A DNA stretch of 64,000 nucleotides from Megaustenia siamemsis. Taxonomy: Eukaryota; Mollusca; Gastropoda; Stylommatophora; Ariophantidae. The number at the start of each line of letters is the position of its first letter. The first letter of the stretch is position 1. Under the pieces are notes generated by a model. The model was given only the letters and a program-made list of their open reading frames with translations. It was not told where the DNA came from and did no database searches. The DNA lies in contig JAVIAB010000073.1 of assembly GCA_032433765.1 (NCBI GenBank), positions 61,085,552-61,149,551 on the forward strand, read 5' to 3'. The position numbers and the translations under genes are program-made. This document shows positions 33,815 through 46,240 of this stretch, in pieces.

Positions 33815-36285
33815 TTATTGAGTTATTGAGTTATTTGCGGGTCATCATCATTGCACTCCGAACATGTCCATACGGGGCTCAGATCCCCTCCTCAGCAAGT
33901 CCCGCAGTGTCCAGCGACTGACGACTCCAGTTCTGTGTTGGTTGGTAAGTCTTCTTTGTACTGACTTTAATAAATGTCAGGGCATACTCGATTGGTGCAA
34001 GGACTAGTCCCTGGAACAGAAGAGTAAGTAGCCTCTGCTCGATGTTGGCAGCTGCCATGACCTTCAAGGCGGCTAATCCTTTGCGGGATTTTGTTATCAC
34101 ATGGTCGACGTGGTCCTGAAAACACAGGTTACGATAAAACCTAACTCCTAGGTATATCATCAACTTGTCCCTGGTCACCTCATCAGCTCCCATTCGTACT
34201 ACCGGTGTGTTCGTATTAACGATATGATTGTTAAGGGAGAACAATGAAACTGATGCTTTATTAGGATTAACCAAGGCACCTGACACCCCATACCAGGAAG
34301 AAATGCGATCGAGTTCGTCTTGCATTGTGGAGGCGATTCTCCGTCTGTCTCTTCAGTCATAGTTCTTCCCCTCCCATCCAGCTGTTGGGCCGTGGTCGTT
34401 ATTGTGTACACGTTAAATAGAACTGGTGACAATGGTGAGCCTTGTGGCAGCCCTGGGCAAATTGATGTTGGCTCGGAAGACTAACTTCCACATCTGAGTA
34501 TCACCTTCCTCTGAAGCAGTGCAGCGGCAATCCATCTAATGAGGATGGGATGTACCGCCAGTTTGAGGAACATGTGCATGAGGTATTCAAATGGTACCTT
34601 GTTGTATGCATCCTCCAGATCTATAGCAGCAGCACTTGTCTCCTCTCGTCTGAGGAAGCCTTCGAAGACGTCATAGGCAAATACTGCCGCATTGAACCAT
34701 GTCGCTTTGTTATATCTATAACCTCCGAGTGTGGGTGGGAATGCGCGTTTCTGTTCAAGGTGACAGGCGAGGACACGGACAACTATTTTCTCCAGCAGCT
34801 TGCCCGCAGTGTTCTGCATCGTGATGATTCTGCAGGCACTGATCTGAGAATGGTCCTTGTTTGGCTTCGGTAGCGGTAGTAAGTAGCTGTATAGCGACTC
34901 CTCCTTAATCTGGCCACTCCGAATGCTGGCATTAAACTCATTGGCCAGATGTTTTAAGTCGTCGTCAGCTAAATCGCCTATGTCGTCGTACCGAACACCA
35001 TCTGGACCAGGAGCAGTGTTGTGTGACCTTTTTAAGTGTTTTGCGAATGGCATCGGTTGTGATTGTGAGATCTTCTTCCAGCACTACATCCTTACACAAT
35101 TTTGACAGCGACCCCGCATCCTCAGTCTTACAGCCTCATTTTTTTTAATCCGTCTGCTCAATGTAGCAGGCAAGCAGGGCATTCCCTTTGCTCTCATCAG
35201 CTTTGTGCCATATCCGGCCTGTGCTCTGAAAGTCTGGTATGCCTCTGTGTCGTGTTGTGCCATTCATGCTCTGACGAAGGCCCCAGAATGTGGCTAGCGA
35301 ATTTTCTGAGCACACTTTTTTTACAGAAGTCATCCCATTTTGAATCCTTTGCCTACTTAGCACATAGTTTAAAGTGCATCATTTTTTGGTCGACTTCTTC
35401 TTTCAGACGCTTCAAGAGCTCAGGTTGTGTTCTTCCATTCTTTCTGGCTTTCTGCCATGTCTTGGCCGTTTGTCTCTTGTTCCGCCAAGCTTCCTCGACT
35501 TCTACGTTCCACTAGGGTGGCTGCGTCCATCTCTTCTGCCTTCTACGAGGGGCGCTCTGTTTCCTATGTCTGATTTTGCTAATGACGTCCTGGTCTGTTT
35601 TCTCGTAGTGGAATGTGTGGAGCTTTTTTTTTCTGGCTTCTATTTCTGCTTTTCTCAATTAGGAGGACACATGGATAGTGATCACTGCCGCGGAATCCCA
35701 GTACACTCCACCTGCAAACCGGTGCGAAGGTGGAAGACCCCAGTGCCAGGTCTATGACTCTATCAGAGTCCCCTGTTCGAGTGGCCATTCTGGTTGCCCT
35801 TACATAATTGAAGCACACTAAATCGACCGACACCAGTGCGCTCTCTAGGTCTTCTCCCTGCTTGTTGGTTATGACGTTACCCCACTGGTTGCCTCTAGCA
35901 TCGAACCTCGTAGTCGAAGAGATTCTGCCATTGTTGTGTGTCCACCTTCTCATTACAGGCGTACACATTTACAACTACGAAATGAACTGGGGTCTGCACT
36001 CTAACCGCATGTACCTGCAACTCTGCATTGTCCCACGCAGACATATCAACTTCAGCTGCCACCATGTTGTTTAGCACAAGGATGGCCTGCCCAAGGTGTC
36101 GTCTGTTGTAGAAATAATGAAATCCAGGAGTACTTACTGTCCTGATATTGATTGTGATAATGGCTACAGAATCAGCAAGTGAGGTGTTTATTTGTTGCAT
36201 TGATGGACGTGTTATTGATTGTGATAATGGCTACAGAATCAGCAAGTGAGGTGTTGATTTGTTGCATTGATGGACGTGTTATTGA
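33815..36285 (-). mobile_element. LINE family D (endonuclease plus reverse transcriptase), broken
   Basis: On the minus strand the endonuclease part at about 36200-35580 reads AAEVDMSAWDN, NVYACNEKVD, LVCFNYVRATR and then the C-terminal GSDHYPCVLL. The reverse transcriptase near 35053-34480 reads NTAPGPDGVRYDDIGDL, LPLPKPNKDHSQIS, MQNTAGKLLEKIVVRVLA and IDLEDAYNKVPFEYL. The thumb region near 34325-33900 follows, with VNPNKASVSL, YLGVRFYRN and KVMAAANIEQRLL. Several frameshifts exist and the RNase H is missing here, whereas the 6.9-8.2 kb copy retains it. Combining both copies gives endonuclease, RT and RNase H, as in Ingi- or Nimb-like LINEs. Confidence 0.85.
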
Positions 36286-36292
36286 TTGTTGT
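36140..36292. repeat. Tandem duplication of about 68 bp
   Basis: GATTGTGATAATGGCTACAG through TTGCATTGATGGACGTGTTA occurs twice in a row with one visible change (GTTTATTTG against GTTGATTTG). It lies at the 5' end of LINE family D. Confidence 0.88.
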
Positions 36293-36890
36293 ACTAGCGT
36301 CAGTGTTGATAATGCAGATAACGGATACTATGACGATCCATGTTGTTGACATTCACACTATCTAAGACGGTTATCTCAGTCAAGATACGACATGATTGAG
36401 TAATTTTAACATGTCTACTAGGATGTCTTTCTGGGCGAGGCTTTCTATTTTATTTGAGGTCAAAGTTCATTTATGTCCGCCAAAGTTATTGTATTCGTGG
36501 CTCATGTTTAAAAGAAAAGAAGCTGGTTTGTTATCTTCTAGTTATCGTTTCTAAATTAAAAAAAGAAAAGAAAACGGACTAGCCACCGATAACACGCATA
36601 CACTGATGGTACAATCCATGTCACACATACTGTCAACACATGAAACATTGTAGGAAACATATGGCCTTTGACGTCCTGACGGTTGGTAGCAAGCAATCAT
36701 GATAAGTCGATAGTTTGGTAAAATGTTAGTGTCTTATGCTGGATGCTGCTTTGCTGAACAGCTTCTCTCGTGGCTGAGTCTGCCAATATTGGATAGATAG
36801 ACCCACCCGCAGAACTAACAAGATATATTCGTGGTGCCTGGCCGCATCTCCTTTTTCCTGCTCATTTTGTCTTCTAAATTTGATATTAGC

Positions 36891-37175
36891 ACTGCCTCAA
36901 AAGGGTGCAGCGACAGCTCAGTGGTTAGTGAAGTGTACTACAGAGGACAAGCGGTAGGGTTCAATCCCAACCGACGGCTTCCGGGTTCACCCAGCCTTAA
37001 ATGGGTACCGGATTTTTTTCTGGGAAAGTAAAGCGGCACGGGCGTAATACCGACAAAATTACCCCAAAAATCGTGTGCTGAAGGTCTGTAAAATGTATGG
37101 TCACTAACACCATATTCCCTATATGCCACTTGGCGTGACGGGGTTCTTTACTTTTTTGTTTTACTGCCTCAAAAG
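36891..37175 (+). mobile_element. Family 1 tRNA SINE with 13-bp target duplication
   Basis: ACTGCCTCAAAAG at 36891-36903 and 37163-37175. The head is GCGACAGCTCAGTGG with B box GGTTCAATCCC near 36958, and the end is a T-rich tail (ACTTTTTTGTTT). It interrupts LINE family E. Confidence 0.92.
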
Positions 37176-37637
37176 TTGCTGTGCCATTTTTTATTTTTGT
37201 TCTGCATGTGCTACGATCAGCAGCCATATTTTCCCAGTTTCTTTCACTTATAGATAATTTACCCAAGGAAGCCCTGCAAACATCCTTATATCTCAGCAAT
37301 GATCTGCCCTTTGCTCTCTTTCCGTCCTTAAGTTCGCCATACAATATTTGTTTCGGAATTATGAATGTTTGCCATTCTTCTTACATGATCCTGCCACCTT
37401 AGTCTACGACTTCTAAGTGTTGCCATGATGGATTGGAGTTCACCTCGTTGTAAGACATTATAGTTGGTTGCTTTGTCCTGCCATTGTGATGTCTATAATC
37501 TTTCCAAGACAACGTACATGAATGCTGTTTAACCTTCTGTCTTGTCCTGCATATGTAGTCCAAGTTTCTGATCCGTATAGAAGTGTACTAAGCACACAAC
37601 TTTGATAAATTTTGAATCTTGGTCCCGAGTGTTAATT

Positions 37638-37932
37638 TGGTGTTGGCCCATAAAAAAAAAAAAAAGTAAAGTACTCCCGTCACGCCAAATGGTGCCGTAT
37701 AGGGAATATGGTGTTAGTAACCATACATTTTACAGATGTTCGGCACATGATTTTTGGGGTAATGTGGTCGGTATTACGCCCGTGCCGCTTTACTTTCCCA
37801 GAAAAAAATCCGGTACCCATTTAAGGCTGGGTGAACCCGGAAGCCGTCGGTTGGGATCGAACCCTACCCCTTGTCCTTTGTAGTCCATTTCACTAATCAC
37901 TGAGCAATCGCGGCTCCCTGGTGTTGGCCCAT
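37638..37932 (-). mobile_element. Family 1 tRNA SINE with 14-bp target duplication
   Basis: TGGTGTTGGCCCAT at 37638-37651 and 37919-37932. On the minus strand the element ends GTACTTTAC followed by a pure T-run of about 14. The plus strand shows this as an A-run. It interrupts LINE family E. Confidence 0.93.
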
Positions 37933-38714
37933 GCCCTAGCTTTAAGTTACCCACATGTCGAAGCTGCCTTTCCGATTCTGGAATTGATTTCTTCTTTAAA
38001 GTGAGACAGTGGTTGTGACCATAGAACCGAGATAGGTGAACTTTCTCGCAGGTTCAAGGGGTATGTTATTTAATGATATAGCTACGGGACTGGCTAAACT
38101 TTGTTGAAGCACAACATTCTTCTGTGTACTTATTGATAGGGAGAACAAATCACATGATCTTTCTAGATTGTCAGTCATTGACTGCAGGACGGATTCATCA
38201 TGAGTAACCAGTGCTGCATCATCAGCTAATAGAAGCTCCTTGATTAGGGTCTCAGTTCAATAACGGCTGCTTTCCTTAAGTTTTCTACATTCGTTAGGTT
38301 GGTGTTATTTAATTCAGGAGACATGGTCCTAACGTTGCATGTACCGAGTATGAGAGATGGTGTTTTCCTTTGAGTGTCTCCTAACGAAGATGGAACTGGC
38401 AATTCTTTTTGCAGCTATACCTGGACCAATAATATGGAAATAGTGCATTGTTCAAAACGCACTCCTCCCATCTCGGCTCCTCATTGAAGCATTCCGAATG
38501 AGGGGCGAGGTCCTTACGGTCTGAACCAATATTGAATTGAAGGGGATGCCAGAAGATGGACAATACACCAACGAATACATTAGGACCCCTCCCTAAATAA
38601 GAAACATTATACCTAGTGATCCGCGTCCTGCAATATCTCTTGTCTTTGCCTTGCAACTGGTTCACAAAGATAAATGATAACAAGGAGAGCGAGGTTAACA
38701 AACTTCAGCTAGTT

Positions 38715-38850
38715 CTCTTCACTTCAACCTACGTTCATTGCTCTTCACTTCAACCTACGTTCATTGCTCTTCACTTCAACCTACGTTCATTGCTCTTCAC
38801 TTCAACCTACGTTCATTGCTCTTCACTTCAACCTACGTTCATTGCTCTTC
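38715..38850. repeat. Minisatellite, 26-bp unit
   Basis: About five identical units of CTCTTCACTTCAACCTACG plus TTCATTG. The flanks degrade quickly (GTTAACAAACTTCAGC on the left, CAGTTTAGTTCAG on the right). Confidence 0.93.
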
Positions 38851-38859
38851 AGTTTAGTT

Positions 38860-41800
38860 CAGATTAGATAAAAGATCGTCTTCATCGCACAAAAGGACAT
38901 CTCCACAGTGCTCAGATAACCTCCAGACGTTCCCCATTATGAGGAACATCTGCCACACACTATCAAAAGCGTTGAAGATGGCTTCAGCTCAGATGAACGA
39001 ACTCCGTGACACAAGCGAAGACATTGCCCCACAAAATCTCATTAGTCACATCTTACGGCAAGTGTCAGTGCTATAATCCCTTCTCTATTCTCAACGATTC
39101 ACTTTTTTAATACTCTTTATTGATATATTTTCTTTATTGGTGCTGTATTTTTAATTTATTATTATTTTGACTTGAAGAAACACATCAACCAAACAAATAT
39201 GAGTTAGCAATGTCTGTACTAGAAATCTTTAATGGTCAGATGTAAATGTCGCCTCGTCCTTCTTTAGGTTAAGCATTTTGATTGTTTGTATTATTTTTGT
39301 GTTATCTGTTATATTTTCCATCAAGTCTGTTTACGCAATGATGCGTCACAAGATGAAGAAATATGTCCTTCCAGTTTTGTTGATATAGTTACATTTCAAC
39401 CTAGAATTAAGTTCAAGGTCATCGCCGAGTCCGTTTATAGCCACTGAAATTAGCAAGAGAAAAAGTGGGTGGGGGTGGGGGGAGGGTTAATGGAGGATAT
39501 AAAGGGTTGTTTGCGCTGTTACTTGAAATAATAAATGATAACAAATGTGGTCCATCTACAGCTGCTACAAGTGTCAGGAGGTGGGAAGTAGATATGTGTT
39601 TCTGGCCTGAAAGATCAATAATGATTTCCGATAACTTGTTATAGGATGTTGAATTAAATTTTTTAAATATTACTTTTATTGTTATTATTGTTGTTGGAGC
39701 CACATCACATCACATTGATCACAACGTAATCAACAAAATCATCACAGACTATTTTCATAATACATAATCATAATCATGTTTATTGATCTTTTAACTTGGC
39801 ACGTGATACATAATAGTGGGTGCACTACTCTTAGAATTGATGTTCTTTAATTCTGGACATCTCAGAGGCTACCGTCGGTTGATAGGATGTGTCAACAAAT
39901 GCTTATCTTTGAGCGACATGTAACATGCAATCTCTCCATCAACTTACTCACGACTTTTTATAGGAAATATGAAGCACAACTTGGAAACCCTCTCAAAACA
40001 CCTTCACAGCAACTAAATGTGCATATGTTCTAATTCACTTGTTCTGGTTCTGTCTACTGCTCAACTAATTTCTTAAGTCACTGATATCTTTACTACTCTC
40101 TAGTCTTTTTCTTATTAACTTCTCAACCTACTTAAAGCTACAAACTACTTCTGACTTTCAATTCCTAACTACTTAATTACCAACTTAACTTTTCCTGGCT
40201 ACTGAACTCCTAACTACTAACTCACTGAATGGCGTTCCTAACTTTACAAAATCCTATTGTGTTGAAGTTTAACTACTCCAACATAACTCTCCGTGGGGAA
40301 TATCTGTAGCCAATGAAATTGTCGCAATTGTCGCGAAGTGACAATTTGCAACCCCTCCGACCCATTAGATCTCATCATTCTGACCCATAGTTGACCTATG
40401 TCTAAGACTTGACCAAAACAAACTGTTTATGACTCCGTGAGTAACCTCTGGTCAGCTTGACCTCTCCAGCGTTTGACCTATCCTGGTAGTTGTTTGTCAA
40501 CCTATTTACCTGGCGGTCAAGCCATGCGTTTATCCCCACTTCCACAACAACTTGGAAAATTTCTATTCCCTAAACATATTGTGTCCAGTACTATTCTGCA
40601 CCTTTCCTATACATCCATCCTCCGTAGTATGTCCACTACCCGCTATGAACTTTCCATGAGCATAATTTTTTATACTGTCAATAATACTGATGACCGCTAT
40701 ACTATGTTACTGCCATAGTCTGTTAAGAACTGGGTACCGGCTGAGTTACCTGCCCCATATTTTCATTCACCTACACTGTTACAAACTGTCCTAAAACATT
40801 GGTGCACAAAGTATCAATAAACATCGATAACAAGATACTTTTTGTTTTGTTGCAATTTTTTTTTAAAGAACAAATTAAAAATAGTCAGGGGCTTGAAACG
40901 ATTTCATTATTCTGAAGGTGTTCTTTTTAATTTTTTTTAAAGAACAAAAGTAAACGTCGAACTACTCACATTAAAGTTAGAATGACCGCACGACAGTAAC
41001 ATAGTTACATTCAAATAAATATAATTTATGCGTAATATATAAATATATGTGTAATCAATATATAGTTATTTAATTAATGATTATCAAAACAAGTCTTCAT
41101 AATGCACCCGAGGACATACACAAGAGAAAACAATTATGGTTCACAAGATGCAATGTGACTGCCTGATATGTTTGTTGTTGTGTTCATATACATTTTCACA
41201 CAGGCTCGAAATGCTTCTGAAAGTAAATAATAATAATAATAACAATGCTATGTCAGACATTACTTTAAGATATTAAATTGAAAATTATTGCTCATAAAAG
41301 CATCGGGAAAATAATATAAAATTGTACAAATACTCATAGAAACACTACAGGGTGTTAGACTGTGCCAGATTTCCTACAAAGTCATAATTTTTCCTTTAAA
41401 ACATTGAAAGTGGACAGACAACTTAAAATGCGTGGAGGATAACCAGGTTACAACGATTTCTCATTCAGAGCGTTAGTCTTAATAACTAGGTGAGGATCAA
41501 CGATGCAAAGATTTCTTATACAGAGAATTTGTCTCAAGAACTAATTGAGAATCCATGATACACATATTTCTTATACAGAAAATTGGTCTCAAGAACTAAT
41601 TGAGAATCCATGATACAAAGATATTCTGCATTAGTGGCTTGTCGACATTAGCCTGAGTACTGCTGAGTGTCAAAGACGGAACAAACTCAGCATGCTGCAG
41701 CAGGAGCAAGAAACAATCTAATAAATGCTGGCCGGGAAGGTGAATCAACCGCATGTCAACAGATTATTGAACAGACTAGTGTATGAGTGAAGCAGTACCA

Positions 41801-42085
41801 CCTTATGGTAAAGTCTACACACGTGGGGTTCCTTATCCTGGTTCAAGATACTGATTCCTATACAACTTATCATATGAGATTTTTCAAATATGTGTGTCAT
41901 AATTAAATGTGGATCAATGCCGTTAATTAAAAAAAAAAAACCCGATTTATAAACCGAAAATAGCAAGAAATCATTAATCTGTCAACTGTTGTTGGATCAA
42001 AATGTTCACTGAAAATTTAAGAACCACATTGGAATAACGCCAAAATAACATTTAATCTGCTGGATATTTTTGACATATAGGACAA
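38860..42085. other. Unassigned stretch with a small 60-bp repeat
   Basis: No gene recognised. At 41445-41630 a unit of about 58-60 bp containing ATTTCTTATACAGA and TCAAGAACTAATTGAGAATC is repeated about three times. The part near 40030-40240 is rich in CTAACTACT-like pyrimidine text. A short A/G-rich G-run sits at 39465-39485. Confidence 0.4.
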
Positions 42086-42092
42086 ATACCTA

Positions 42093-43311
42093 ATGCATTC
42101 AGAAAGTAATATAACACATCGGTTTTCTCGGGAACAGCTAATTCAAAAACTATTAAAATCTTAAGCATCATATATGGATATGTCATGTAAACAACGGTAT
42201 CATTCAACTTAATCCCCATTCACTTGTACAGCTTTACGCCAGCGCGCAATAGGTTTATGTATTCCTAGCCTGTACCAGTCTTTGTTTTGATCGTGTAGCC
42301 ATTTCTTCGATGCATGAATCACTCGTCTTCAAACTTTGTTCCACGGAGGGCATCTTTAAGTGGACCAAAGAGATGGAAATCAGAGGGTGCCAGATCAGGG
42401 CTGTATGATGGATGGGGGAGTACAGTCGAACCCAATCTGGTGATTGTTTCCCGTGTTGCCAGATTTGTGTGATGACGTGCATTGTCGTGAAGGAGAAGCA
42501 GGTCTGTTGGATTTGTTGTGCGTCCCAACTTGATTGAGTTTTTACAATGTTTTAATGTAAGCTTGTGAATTGATTGTCTCTCCTCTTGGCATAACATCCA
42601 CAACAATCACACCTTCAATGTCCCAAAAGACAGTGACCATGACCTTTCCAGCTGAAGGAGATGTCTTGAATTTCTTTCTTTGTGGTGAGTGCGGATGATG
42701 CCACTTCATTGATTGTCTTTTTTTTTTTTTTTTTTTTTTATCTCAGGTTCAAAATGATTGCCCAGGTTTCGTCACCTATAACAATCTTGGCCAAAATATT
42801 CTCTCCATCAATATTAAAAAGCTCCAATAGTTCAGAAGAAATAGCTTTTCTTTGCAATCTGTACTCATTTGTAAGATTTCGTGGAACCCATCTTGCTCAA
42901 ACCTTAGAGAATCCGAGTTTTTATAATTGCATTTGCACTACCAATGCTGACTGGCCGATCAAGAAGCTCCGTAACTCCGCTTTCCGATTTTTTTATTCTC
43001 TGAAACCAGCAACCTACTGTGCTCCTGTCGACTGCAAAACCTCCATACACATTAAAAAAAAACGTTGGTGAATGTTCACAACAATTTCCTTCTCTAAAAC
43101 GATAAATTCTATCACAATTCGCTGCTTATAACGCAAGTTGCTAACATGCTCCATTTCAACAGTTTAGTGCAGTCATCTTATTTGACCCATTACAGTGTAA
43201 CTTGGTGCACACAATCGACACATGCCACATTTAATGTGTTCAAAATTTCATGCTTCTATGTTTATTAACTGAGAAAACCGACATGGTACATCACCTTTCG
43301 AACGCCCCTCG
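42093..43311 (-). pseudogene. mariner transposon relic
   Basis: Inverted ends: the right end read on the minus strand begins CGAGGGGCGTTCGAAAGGTG, with TCGGTTTTCTCAG further in. The left end has ATTCAGAAAGTAATATAACA and CATCGGTTTTCTCGG. Both are next to TA dinucleotides. The coding strand starts near 43154 with MEHVSNLRYKQRIVIEF. A late open piece at 42606-42319 contains LLLLHDNARHHTN and LPHPSYSPDLAPSDFHLFGP, the catalytic blocks of mariner-type transposases. Multiple frameshifts and a T-run of about 21 inside (42718-42738) make it inactive. The length of about 1.2 kb fits the family. Confidence 0.88.
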
Positions 43312-44780
43312 TATAATAAAATTAAACTATGTAACAATTACTGAAAATAGTTATGAAAGTTTAAAGTAAGGAGTAATCAATTTGCTGACCTGATCTTCAC
43401 CAGAAAAAACAATGAAAATAGTTGTCTACGGTGAAGCAGCATATGAATTTGGTTCTTTTTTGGTTTCATGATGATTGCAATCTGTGACTGCAACTACCAC
43501 AATAGTTACATCATATCGAAACTGTGGGATGTCTGTTTGGTAAGCCTGCCCCAGGAAATGTGATATACAATGCAACATTATTTAATAAATCAATAATACA
43601 AAGGATTTTTTCAAAAAGCGAAATAATACATTTTTTAAACAATAAACGAAACAAGAATGAGTAAAATAGATATAAAATGTAATTAAACAGCTCAACCTAT
43701 GGGGAAAAAGGGGGGGGGGGGAGGACGTTTCGGCAAAAGCTTCCACCAGGTACATGACAAAAATATGTATACTTGATACAAAAGCACGATAGGGAAATAA
43801 CTACTCTAAAACAAATACAAACATATAAATAGAACACTGATATCAAAATTGAAAATGGCAGAATAGAAACAGTCTTAAAAACACAAATAAACTATTAGCA
43901 TTGGATGCGGCAGTATGATAAATTTACATTTTTCTGATTAAATCAAAGGACTAGCGGAAGACAAACAAGAACTAGTTAACCACATACGAGTGTTCGTTTG
44001 ATACCAACTAATATCACATGGAACTTTATGAACTGATGCAACTGTAGTCACAAATGAATTAGAAGTACGTTTTGATTTCCTAACTGCTTGCATCAAGGTG
44101 TTTTGTGTATAGCAACCCTGTATTATCCAATTCACGAATATCAATAAACCATCAATTGAGAGGCTGGGTAGAAACATTTTCTCGTTGTAAAGAATCAAAT
44201 GATAACTTTCAAGTCATTCTTTGAATCAACCCAAGGTACTAGCGAACGTTTAAAAGAGAAACACCTACCAAGACTAAGACGCTGTATGTTCCAGTCGACA
44301 GATATCCATGAACTCCAATGTGTCCACTCTGATTTACCAAAAAGATGTTGTTGTATAGTAGATGTGAAGCTTTGGAATAAATACATAAGTAAGTGTTACA
44401 ATCACACTTCTGTCCAAGTAACTAATAAATAATAATATTTACAGTATGTTCAGAAAAAAAATCTGATTATGTTTCATAACAAACAGTTCTCCAGCGTACT
44501 TTTGTGCTAGTCAAACAAACATGTTTGAATGATGATAAGCTAATACGAATTGTGAATACTGATCTCTTTGTATAGGTTCAACCATTATTATTCTTCCCAA
44601 CTTCACTATCCCTCCCTCCAAACATTAACAATATATATATATATATAGTTTAATAATTTTGGTTATTTCTTAACCAATGCCACGCAACTGAGTTGCTATT
44701 AAACAGACATGTCATCCTAGGCATTAAATAGAATTAGAAATATTAGGCGTTAATTAGTCTCCATCTTAGCACAAAGCTTA
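43312..44780. other. Unassigned stretch
   Basis: Contains a G-run at 43711-43721 followed by GACGTTTCGGCAAAAGC, and an AT microsatellite near 44632-44648. An open plus-strand stretch at 44199-44432 is cysteine-rich but unassigned and is discussed as a finding. Confidence 0.4.
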
Positions 44781-44789
44781 GAATTGACT

Positions 44790-45465
44790 AGTCAAATGTG
44801 CGATCCGTACTCCTGTGTACAGCTGAAACGCGGAGAATGAACCGTAAGATAGAAAACCGACTTCGAGGATTTGGAGGTAGCTATTTTAAGATTTTAAACA
44901 TCCATTCGGATCAATAAATCACAAACAAAGAAGTTGCCTGAAGATCAAGCACTATCAACATCAATCAAGAAATTAAAAGAAGACGTTGGAAATTGCTCGT
45001 CCACATTCTTCGAATGGGACCAACCAGGCATCTGAATATAGCATTAACACGGAACCACCTGGCAAACGAAAAAGAAGCAGACCATTGAGGGCTTGGCAAC
45101 CAAACATACATGATGAAATGATAGAGGTAGACCATTGAGGGCTTGGCAACCAAACATACATGATGAAATGATAGAAGTAGACCATTGAGGGCTTGGCAAC
45201 CAAACATACATGATGAAATGATAGAAGCAGACCATTGAGGGCTTGGCAACCAAACATACATGATGAAATGATAGAGGTAGACCATTGAGGGCTTGGCAAC
45301 CAAACATACATGATGAAATGATAGAAGCAGACCATTGAGGGCTTGGCAACCAAACATACATGATGAAATGAAAGAGACTGGCAGGTTTTGGTGAGAGTTG
45401 TCCATGCCTGCTCCAGACTGGATTGGGCGGAGACCGGACTCCGACCGGATTTCAGAGGATTAAAC
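44790..45465 (+). mobile_element. LINE C-terminal relic with internal minisatellite
   Basis: RRRWKLLVHILRMGPTRHLN followed by IALTRNHLANEKE is a LINE C-terminal block (RRR.KW.GH.LRM...R....AL.W...GKRKRGRP). After the repeat array the text resumes as MKETGRFW.ELSMPAPDW. The array at 45079-45372 is thus an expansion of about 50 bp of LINE coding DNA. Confidence 0.68.
45079..45372. repeat. Minisatellite, 50-bp unit inside a LINE relic
   Basis: About six units of AGACCATTGAGGGCTTGGCA, ACCAAACATACATGATGAAA and TGATAGAGGT or TGATAGAAGC/AAGT. A two-site variant (GAGGT, AAGT, AAGC) marks the units. Open minus-strand frames across it are artefacts. Confidence 0.95.
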
Positions 45466-45794
45466 AGAAAAATTTCCTAACCAACGGTTTAATACAACCA
45501 ACGTTAGTTTTAAGCAACAGTGGTCAATTGTATGTCCTGACTTAACTGCTTCTTCAAGTAAATACATTATCTCTCTCAAACCAAGAGCAGTGTCTAGAAT
45601 CATTCACTTCTAGAATGTCAAATGTGATGACGTCTCATATCAAGACCATGAACACAGGCTGGTGAAGCAAAGACCACGGAGAAAACAACAACAGAAATCC
45701 GTGGACAGAGGCATGGCAGTCTTGGTGGACCAAGGGAAACGTGATGCAAACTAGAGTAGGAAAGACTTGTGAGAAATAAAGGTCTTTTAAAATA

Positions 45795-46240
45795 TATATT
45801 TATTTATAAAGTTTTGTTAGAAGAAAGTTTTGTTAGAAAGAAAGTTTTGTTACAAAGAAAGTTTTGTTAGAAAGAAAGTTTTGTTAGAAGGAAGTTTTGT
45901 TAGAAAGAAAGTTTTGTTAGAAGGAAGTTTTGTTAGAAAGAAAGTTTTGTTAGAAAGAAAGTTTTGTTAGAAGGAAGTTTTGTTAGAAAGAAAGTTTTGT
46001 TAGAAAGAAAGTTTTGTTAGAAGGAAGTTTTGTTAGAAAGAAAGTTTTGTTAGAAAGAAAGTTTTGTTAGAAAGAAAGTTTTGTTAGAAAGAAAGTTTTG
46101 TTAGAAGGAAGTTTTGTTACAAAGAAAGTTTTGTTAGAAAGAAAGTTTTGTTAGAAAGAAAGTTTTGTTAGAAGGAAGTTTTGTTAGAAAGAAAGTTTTG
46201 TTAGAAAGAAAGTTTTGTTAGAAAGAAAGATTTCTTAGTT
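45795..46240. repeat. Minisatellite, mixed 16/17-bp unit
   Basis: About 26 units of AAGTTTTGTTAGAAAGA (17) and AAGTTTTGTTAGAAGG (16). The shorter type is interspersed every two to five units. Right of 46215 it passes gradually into the larger TTAATTAGA-type array. Confidence 0.93.

Larger units (their letters stand above)
36790..38340 (-). mobile_element. LINE family E 3' part with two nested SINEs
   Basis: The minus strand reads LEPARKFTYLGSMVTTT, LLYGSETWTTYAGQDRRLNS and then LRWQDHV-like and RSLLRYKDVCRASL text, and finishes FEAVLISNLEDKMSRKKEMR. Two family 1 SINEs interrupt it (36904-37162 plus strand, 37652-37918 minus strand), each with its own target duplication. Removing them restores a single LINE C-terminus. 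Frameshifts remain. Confidence 0.78.

Noticed and set aside
40473..40718. Plus-strand 81-codon open stretch
   Set aside because: No motif, no splice context, and pyrimidine-rich low-complexity surroundings.
44965..45405. Minus-strand open frames of 105-146 codons
   Set aside because: Produced by the 50-bp minisatellite within a LINE relic whose real coding sense is the plus strand.
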